A stretch of 38,172 nt of DNA from Halieaceae bacterium (GTDB lineage: Bacteria > Pseudomonadota > Gammaproteobacteria > Pseudomonadales > Halieaceae): the NCBI GenBank assembly GCA_002683335.1, contig NYTE01000058.1:22675-60846 (forward strand), read 5' to 3'. Positions 33,801 to 38,172 of the stretch are shown piece by piece (the stretch's first letter is position 1; each line of letters opens with the position of its first letter). The position numbers were made by a program, and so were the translations under genes. The notes under the pieces are model-generated. The model did no database searches. It was given only the letters and a program-made list of their open reading frames with translations, and was not told where the DNA came from.

Positions 33801-36242
33801 CGCCGCAGAGGTGAAGAGGGCATGGCCGAAGCGCTGCGCCTCATGGTGAGCGGCCGCAACATCTCTACCGCCGAGGCACAGGCCTGTGGCCTGGTGGACG
33901 AAGTGGTAACAGAGGCCGGTGCGTCCCCTGTTGAAGTCGCCATGGAGCGGCTGCGCGCTTACTTTGACCAAGAAGGGCCCTTGTCTGCAGCGCAAGACGA
34001 GCATCATAAGGCGTTGGCTGATCGCGAGGCGGTAATCCCCTACTCCGAGGCCACTCTAGAGCACTCGGCACTGAATCAAGCACTGTCACAAATCCGCGCG
34101 AGCGGGCGAGACAAGCCTGTCAGCCGCGTGCTTGAGGCCGTTGCACTGGGCGCCACACAGGGTCAATCGGCCGGTCTGCTGCGCGAGGCGGAGCTGTTTG
34201 CTGAAGCGGTTTGTGACCCCCAATCCGGACCGACAGGTATTACCGCATTCCTCGAAAAACGCAGCGCACCCTTACCAACACGGTATACCGACGTTGCACC
34301 CGATGCGTCTGGTGAGCAGGTCGAAGCCTTGTTGTTGTCCGGGAAATTACTGCCCATGGGCGCAAGCTTCTTCCCCGGTGTGACGCCGATCCCCACCTAC
34401 CAATATGGCTATGGGGTACCTAAGTCACCGGTAGACGGTAAACCCGCCCACGGCGACCCTCAGGATGCCGAGATTAAACTGATCTTCAAAACACCTGACC
34501 CCGAACCTAACGAGGCGTTGGTTTACGTGCTCGCGTCAGAGATGAACTTCAACGACATCTGGGCCATCACCGGCATTCCGGTATCACCATTTGATGCGCG
34601 CGATGCCGATGTGCAAGTGACCGGTTCAGGTGGTGTGGCCATGATCGTGAGGCTGGGGAGCGAGCTTGTTGCGGAAGGCCGGCTGTCCGTCGGTGATATC
34701 TGCACCGTCTACTCGGGTCAAAGCGAGCTGCTCTCACCTGACCAAGGTCTGGACCCTATGGCGGCAGACTTTCGCATTCAGGGCTATGAACGCAACGACG
34801 GCAGCCATGCGCAGTTTCTGACCGTTCAGGGTCCTCAGCTACACCCAAAGCTACCTAGCCTTAGTTTTGAAGAGGCCGGGTCCTATGGGCTAACGCTGGG
34901 CACGATCCACCGCGCGCTCTATCACACGCTGGATATTGAGCCAAACAAGCGGCTCTTTGTCGAAGGCGCATCCACCGGTACGGGTTATGACTGCCTGCGC
35001 AGCGCGGTCAGCAGTGGTCTCAGTGTCGTCGGCATGGTCTCCAATACGGAGCGCGCTGCACGTGTAAAGGCCATAGGGGGCGCAGCGGTGGATCGAAAAG
35101 ATCCGCAGTGGGCCAACGCATTTACCCCGGTCCCCGATGACCCCGCTCAATGGGCTGCTTGGGAGCAAGATGGAGACAGTTTTGTCGCAGCAAGCGAAGC
35201 CGCTGCCGGAGGCAGCATTGATTACGTAGTTTCTCACGCTGGCGAGACAGCATTCCCGCGATCTTTCCAGACCCTTGGCGAAGGTGGAGTGCTCACCTTT
35301 TACGGCGCCTCCTCGGGCTACCGCTTTACCTTTATGGGCAAAAAAGGTAGCTCGAGCCCTGCAGAGATGTTCACGCGTGCGGGACTGCGTGCGGGACAAA
35401 GCCTGCTGGTGGTGTATGGGCCCGGAGCCGAAGATGGCATCGTGGATCGCGTCGCGATCGAGGCAATTGAAGTAGGCTGTCAGCGCGGCGCGCAAATCGC
35501 CGTTCTGGTCGACACAGTGCCGCAGCGCGAGTTTGTGAACTCTCTGGGCTTTGGTGCTCAGGTGAAAGGGGTCGTGAGTCTCGAAGAAATTGAGCGCCGC
35601 TTGGGTGATGACTACGACCCACCCGGCCCCTTTGCGGAAATGCCCAATCCGTTTACTGAATCGCAGGCCTTCAAAGAGGCCGTGCGACTATTCTCGGATC
35701 GCACACTCAAGCCGATTGGTTCGGCAATAGCGCCATTCCTTCGCAACACACTCGACAAGCGGGGTTTGCCAGATGTGGTCTTCGAGCGCGCCGGCCGAGA
35801 TGGCCTCGCACTAGCAACCTCTTTGGTGAAACCGAATGTCGGCAAGGTGGTCTACTCGGAAGAGCTCAGTGGCAACCGCTTCACCTTTTATGCGCCGCAG
35901 GTGTGGATGCGCCAGCGTCGCATTCTGATGCCCAGCGCCGAGATTCGTGGCACGCACTTAAACACCGCTCGAGAGTTCGCCGAGATGCAACAGCGAATCG
36001 CTGCGGCTCAAATTGACGTCTTGCCACCGTTGGCACGACCCATTGAAGACATTGCCGAGATTCATCAGGCGATGTGGGAAAATCGGCACGGCGGTGCCAA
36101 TTATGTCGTGACCCATGCACTCCCCCGCATGGGCCTTAAAACCAAGGATGAACTATACCGGGCTTGGGCGCTGCGTGATGCAGCGGAGCGCGGCGAAGTC
36201 ATCGCTAAAGTTGAAACAGGATCAGCCGGAGCGCTCAGATGA
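30831..36242 (+). CDS. pcs: Propionyl-CoA synthase (trifunctional)
   Basis: A 1803-residue fusion that converts 3-hydroxypropionate, ATP, CoA and NADPH to propionyl-CoA in one protein; the Chloroflexus enzyme is about 1822 residues. Domain 1 (about 40-810) is an acyl-CoA synthetase with TSGSTGKPKG at 404-413 and the catalytic Lys779 in TRSGKYMRR. Domain 2 (about 830-1130) is an enoyl-CoA hydratase keeping both catalytic Glu, E950 (GGGNE) and E970 (QPEINLNLLPGYGGTQRL), 20 apart as in the family. Domain 3 (about 1180-1803) is a medium-chain reductase of the crotonyl-CoA reductase type with GASTGTG at 1379-1385. A charged helical insert (about 230-330) in domain 1 fits known Pcs proteins. The start is GTG at 30831, four nt after AGGAGG. 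It overlaps mcr by 4 nt. Confidence 0.95.
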   Translation: MTNHDDNWGILQSQQDEDHARASAVADPAGYHANIAARELHWFNASASQWLSRCDGTWRGWHSQSGEQSEADADWAPWTTPLDDTAAPFYRWFVDGHTNACFNLLDRHVLSGRGEQQALVFEGDRWDPSKNGGRGGPVFEQRLSYRELLIEVALRARVLDRLGLSCGDRIALNLPNILEQIYYILAAQRLGVIYTPVFGGFSAKTLSDRIHDAGAKVVITADGGYRNAEVVPYKSAYVDPALDNYVPRPAALKALSETLHARLPAEVAARLETQVTDAVAGEITLERADVMRELGLALERERDTAPEIIAELRTTVASELANVGHAVEHVIVVRYTGNDIVEHGRDSWSHQIISALEAEVLADAGVADRASLYSLGDSAFWQAVGAHIPAVPVEANWPLFIIYTSGSTGKPKGVVHTHGGWLSGITHTMRTVFNGNQDDCLYVIGDPGWITGQSYLIAAPLAFGMSTVVAEGSPLFPHAGRFASIIERNQVTLFKAGSTFLKAVMTDPASSQEMSRYDMSTLKVGTFCAEPVSPAVQKFAMENICSHYINSYWATEHGGIVFSCPWGDFKPLEADAKTWPLPWVQAQVRIVEAIGDDGAVSQWREAQAGEKGELVITQPYPYLARTLWGDGDMLGQAHWQGDIERFGEVYFRRWAGELTYTQGDYARRGEEGAFTLHGRSDDVINVSGHRIGTEEIEGAILRDKTLRQDSPVGNVVVVGAPHDEKGETPIAFLVAAAGRKLSDEDLSRLQNLVRTEKGATAVPSDFLVVSAFPETRSGKYMRRTLRAILLDQPLGDLSTLRNPESVEEIQGAVAQWRDFGRLAEARQIIQTWRYLRVETHRIDDQHKVALLVINHPPVNALNERTLDELHTVVQQLEHQDDVDAVVITGARGAFVAGADVKELLEVGEAGDLESARTPPNAAQAAFAALEQLGKPVIAAVNGPALGGGNELVLACSYVIAAEHAQFGQPEINLNLLPGYGGTQRLVRKLYRRRGEEGMAEALRLMVSGRNISTAEAQACGLVDEVVTEAGASPVEVAMERLRAYFDQEGPLSAAQDEHHKALADREAVIPYSEATLEHSALNQALSQIRASGRDKPVSRVLEAVALGATQGQSAGLLREAELFAEAVCDPQSGPTGITAFLEKRSAPLPTRYTDVAPDASGEQVEALLLSGKLLPMGASFFPGVTPIPTYQYGYGVPKSPVDGKPAHGDPQDAEIKLIFKTPDPEPNEALVYVLASEMNFNDIWAITGIPVSPFDARDADVQVTGSGGVAMIVRLGSELVAEGRLSVGDICTVYSGQSELLSPDQGLDPMAADFRIQGYERNDGSHAQFLTVQGPQLHPKLPSLSFEEAGSYGLTLGTIHRALYHTLDIEPNKRLFVEGASTGTGYDCLRSAVSSGLSVVGMVSNTERAARVKAIGGAAVDRKDPQWANAFTPVPDDPAQWAAWEQDGDSFVAASEAAAGGSIDYVVSHAGETAFPRSFQTLGEGGVLTFYGASSGYRFTFMGKKGSSSPAEMFTRAGLRAGQSLLVVYGPGAEDGIVDRVAIEAIEVGCQRGAQIAVLVDTVPQREFVNSLGFGAQVKGVVSLEEIERRLGDDYDPPGPFAEMPNPFTESQAFKEAVRLFSDRTLKPIGSAIAPFLRNTLDKRGLPDVVFERAGRDGLALATSLVKPNVGKVVYSEELSGNRFTFYAPQVWMRQRRILMPSAEIRGTHLNTAREFAEMQQRIAAAQIDVLPPLARPIEDIAEIHQAMWENRHGGANYVVTHALPRMGLKTKDELYRAWALRDAAERGEVIAKVETGSAGALR

Positions 36243-38172
36243 ACGACATGTCCGATCTTTCCAATGCAGTTGTCTCGCAGTCTCTGACAGGTCGGCGACT
36301 CGAGAATAAATCAGTCATCCTGACGGGTGCCGCGGGGTCGATTGGCCGCTACATTTCTCGTCACCTCCTCCGGGAAGGCGCCATGGTCACGATGACTGGC
36401 CGTGACCAGAGCAAACTGGATGCCTTTGTTGAGGAGCTCTCTGAGGAGGGATTTGATGCGGACAACATCTCGACGATCGTGGGTGACTGTGCGGACCCGC
36501 AGGTGTGCCGTGATATCGTGGATCAAGCGGTGGGTGCCTTCAGCAAGCTCGATGTGCTGGTGAATAATGCCGGCGCGGCGGGGCCCAAGTACACCCTGCG
36601 AGATATTCCCTTTACCGATGTGGAAATGCGCGCGGCCGGCTCTGATCAAACCATGTTCGATTCGGCCATGAATTTGCTGGGCGCACCCTGGAATATGGCT
36701 CGCGCTGCTGCAGCGCATTTGACTGACGGCGGTACGATCGTCAACGTTTCTACCATCTTCTCGCGCACACACTATTACGGACGTATTCCTTACGTAGTGC
36801 CAAAGTCAGGATTGAACGCGTTGGGTAAGGGCCTTGCGCTGGAGCTCGGCGACGAGCGCGGTATCCGGGTCAATACCCTGTTCCCAGGACCCATTGAGTC
36901 AGAGCGCATCGATACCGTTTTTGCAACCATGGATGAGCTGCAAAATATTCCGCCCGGTAGCACCAGTCAGGAATTCCGTGATCTGATGATTACGACGCGC
37001 AAGACCGAGGATGGCCTAGATTACCGTTACCCCACGCCAACTGACGTCGCCAATGGCATTGTTTGGCTGGCATCGGAGGAATCAGCGGCGGTATCGGGCC
37101 ACCACATTGAAGTGACTAACGGTATGCAGGTTCCTGCGCAGAGCCGATCACAACTGGTGTCATGGCCCGATAAACGTCTTGAAGACCTGACAGATCACGT
37201 GGTACTGATTCTGGGCGGCTCTGACTATGAAGAGGCACTGACCTATGCCGAGCGGCATATAAAAAGCGGCGCCCACGTGTTACTGGCGTTCCGATCCCTC
37301 GAATCTGTCGGCCACGCGCGCTCATTGATTCAAAGCAAAGGTCTCGATGAAATTCAGCTTTCTCACCTTGACCCGCTACGCCGTGAGTCGGTTGATCGCA
37401 CTATGCAGTTCATCGACGATCACTTTGGTCGACTCGACGGCGTCATTGTGCTGCCGCGCAAGCCTAACGGTCATTATGGATACGCTCTTTGCAGTGCGAC
37501 CGACGAGGATGTTGAAAACTTTGTCCGCGAAGAAGTGGTCGCGCCTGTCGCGTTTGCCAGCATGTTTGCCACCAATATGTCACGCTGGTTCGGCAAATGT
37601 GATCCCCCCGCCATCACCTACGCAACCAATGGTAGTGACACCCATGGCAACCTGCTGAATGAAGTCATTCGCGCCTCTATTGAAGCCTTAATTCGTGGCT
37701 GGAGACATGAAGACGAAACGCTGCAAACCGCGGGTGAGCTAGAGTGGGCTGTGCGGCCCAATCAGTTGGTGCGATATGACAGTGAAGATAAGGACAACCT
37801 GACTTTTGCTGCCGACTGGGCGGCAACGCTAACCAACCGCGTTCGGCAGATGGACCCCATCAATCTGTGGATCCCTAAAAGCATCAAGCGAGCGACGGGC
37901 AAAGAATCGATGCCCACCCCGCTGATGCGAGTGTTACCCGGGTTACACAAAGGTAAAACCGCCGTCATCACCGGCGGAAGTTTGGGTATCGGACTTCAAC
38001 TTGGTCGCTATCTTGCCATTGCCGGTTGCCGGGTGCTGCTGAGCGCCCGGAGTGCTGCCAAATTAGAGGAAGCACGCAGCGAGATTGTCGAAGAACTTCG
38101 CGGCATTGGGTATCCGCAAGCGGACACCCGTGTCAGCATCTTGGCAGACATAGATGTGGGCGACCCCAAGGC
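36239..38172 (+). CDS. mcr: Malonyl-CoA reductase, bifunctional (partial, 3' end outside window)
   Basis: An open frame from ATG 36239 to the window end: 644 codons with no stop. The first SDR unit (about 20-295) has TGAAGSIG at 29-36, NNAG at 109-112, S171 and Y185-V-V-P-K189. A degenerate Rossmann unit follows (from about 318, VVLILGGSDYEEA). A second SDR begins with TAVITGGSLGIG at about 574-585 and is cut off. This matches Chloroflexus Mcr (about 1219 residues), whose N-half reduces malonate semialdehyde to 3-hydroxypropionate and whose C-half reduces malonyl-CoA to the semialdehyde. The start overlaps the pcs stop (ATGA), with GGAG seven nt upstream. Only the N-half and about 75 residues of the C-half are visible. 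Confidence 0.92.
   Translation, partial: MNDMSDLSNAVVSQSLTGRRLENKSVILTGAAGSIGRYISRHLLREGAMVTMTGRDQSKLDAFVEELSEEGFDADNISTIVGDCADPQVCRDIVDQAVGAFSKLDVLVNNAGAAGPKYTLRDIPFTDVEMRAAGSDQTMFDSAMNLLGAPWNMARAAAAHLTDGGTIVNVSTIFSRTHYYGRIPYVVPKSGLNALGKGLALELGDERGIRVNTLFPGPIESERIDTVFATMDELQNIPPGSTSQEFRDLMITTRKTEDGLDYRYPTPTDVANGIVWLASEESAAVSGHHIEVTNGMQVPAQSRSQLVSWPDKRLEDLTDHVVLILGGSDYEEALTYAERHIKSGAHVLLAFRSLESVGHARSLIQSKGLDEIQLSHLDPLRRESVDRTMQFIDDHFGRLDGVIVLPRKPNGHYGYALCSATDEDVENFVREEVVAPVAFASMFATNMSRWFGKCDPPAITYATNGSDTHGNLLNEVIRASIEALIRGWRHEDETLQTAGELEWAVRPNQLVRYDSEDKDNLTFAADWAATLTNRVRQMDPINLWIPKSIKRATGKESMPTPLMRVLPGLHKGKTAVITGGSLGIGLQLGRYLAIAGCRVLLSARSAAKLEEARSEIVEELRGIGYPQADTRVSILADIDVGDPK

Overview
The window reads as a chromosomal segment of an aerobic marine gammaproteobacterium. 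The order recN / fur / bamE / rnfH / ratA / smpB is the pseudomonad-type gammaproteobacterial arrangement. The pcs-mcr pair at the right edge (propionyl-CoA synthase followed by malonyl-CoA reductase) points to the OM60/NOR5 (Halieaceae) group, where such genes have been reported in isolates such as HTCC2080 and Congregibacter. The genus-level guess is inference. No rRNA, tRNA, insertion sequence, prophage, integrase or CRISPR array was seen. Coding density is high and several genes use GTG or TTG starts.

Layout. (1) 1-5.9 kb: a minus-strand group of a TusA-like sulfur carrier, a PerM/AI-2E membrane protein and a pitrilysin-type M16 protease with a lipobox, divergent from the M48 protease bepA. 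(2) 6.0-7.9 kb: nadA and an enoyl-CoA hydratase-family gene. (3) 8.1-10.3 kb: a double TetR regulator with a palindrome on its start codon, followed by tesB. (4) 10.3-16.4 kb: a tight six-gene minus-strand operon, acyl-CoA dehydrogenase / acyl-CoA dehydrogenase / SDR / aceK / two histidine phosphatases. (5) 16.7-23.6 kb: the heat-shock cluster hrcA-grpE-dnaK-dnaJ continuing into dapB and cnoX, with two sigma-32-like promoters of identical spacing and a strong hairpin between dnaK and dnaJ. (6) 23.7-29.0 kb: recN, fur, bamE, rnfH, ratA, an NSS-family sodium symporter and smpB. (7) 29.1-30.4 kb: a TSUP permease and a MOSC-domain protein, translationally coupled. (8) 30.8 kb to the end: pcs (1803 residues, three fused enzymes) overlapping the start of mcr by 4 nt. 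mcr runs off the window after 644 codons.

How the genes fit together. Several units converge on acyl-CoA and C2/C3 carbon flow. Acyl-CoA dehydrogenases and TesB handle acyl-CoAs. AceK sets the split of isocitrate between the TCA cycle and the glyoxylate shunt. Mcr and Pcs together would convert malonyl-CoA through 3-hydroxypropionate to propionyl-CoA, the first half of the 3-hydroxypropionate bicycle. The most notable system is this pcs-mcr operon. The six-gene operon that embeds aceK among fatty-acid genes and the tandem TetR-tesB unit come next.
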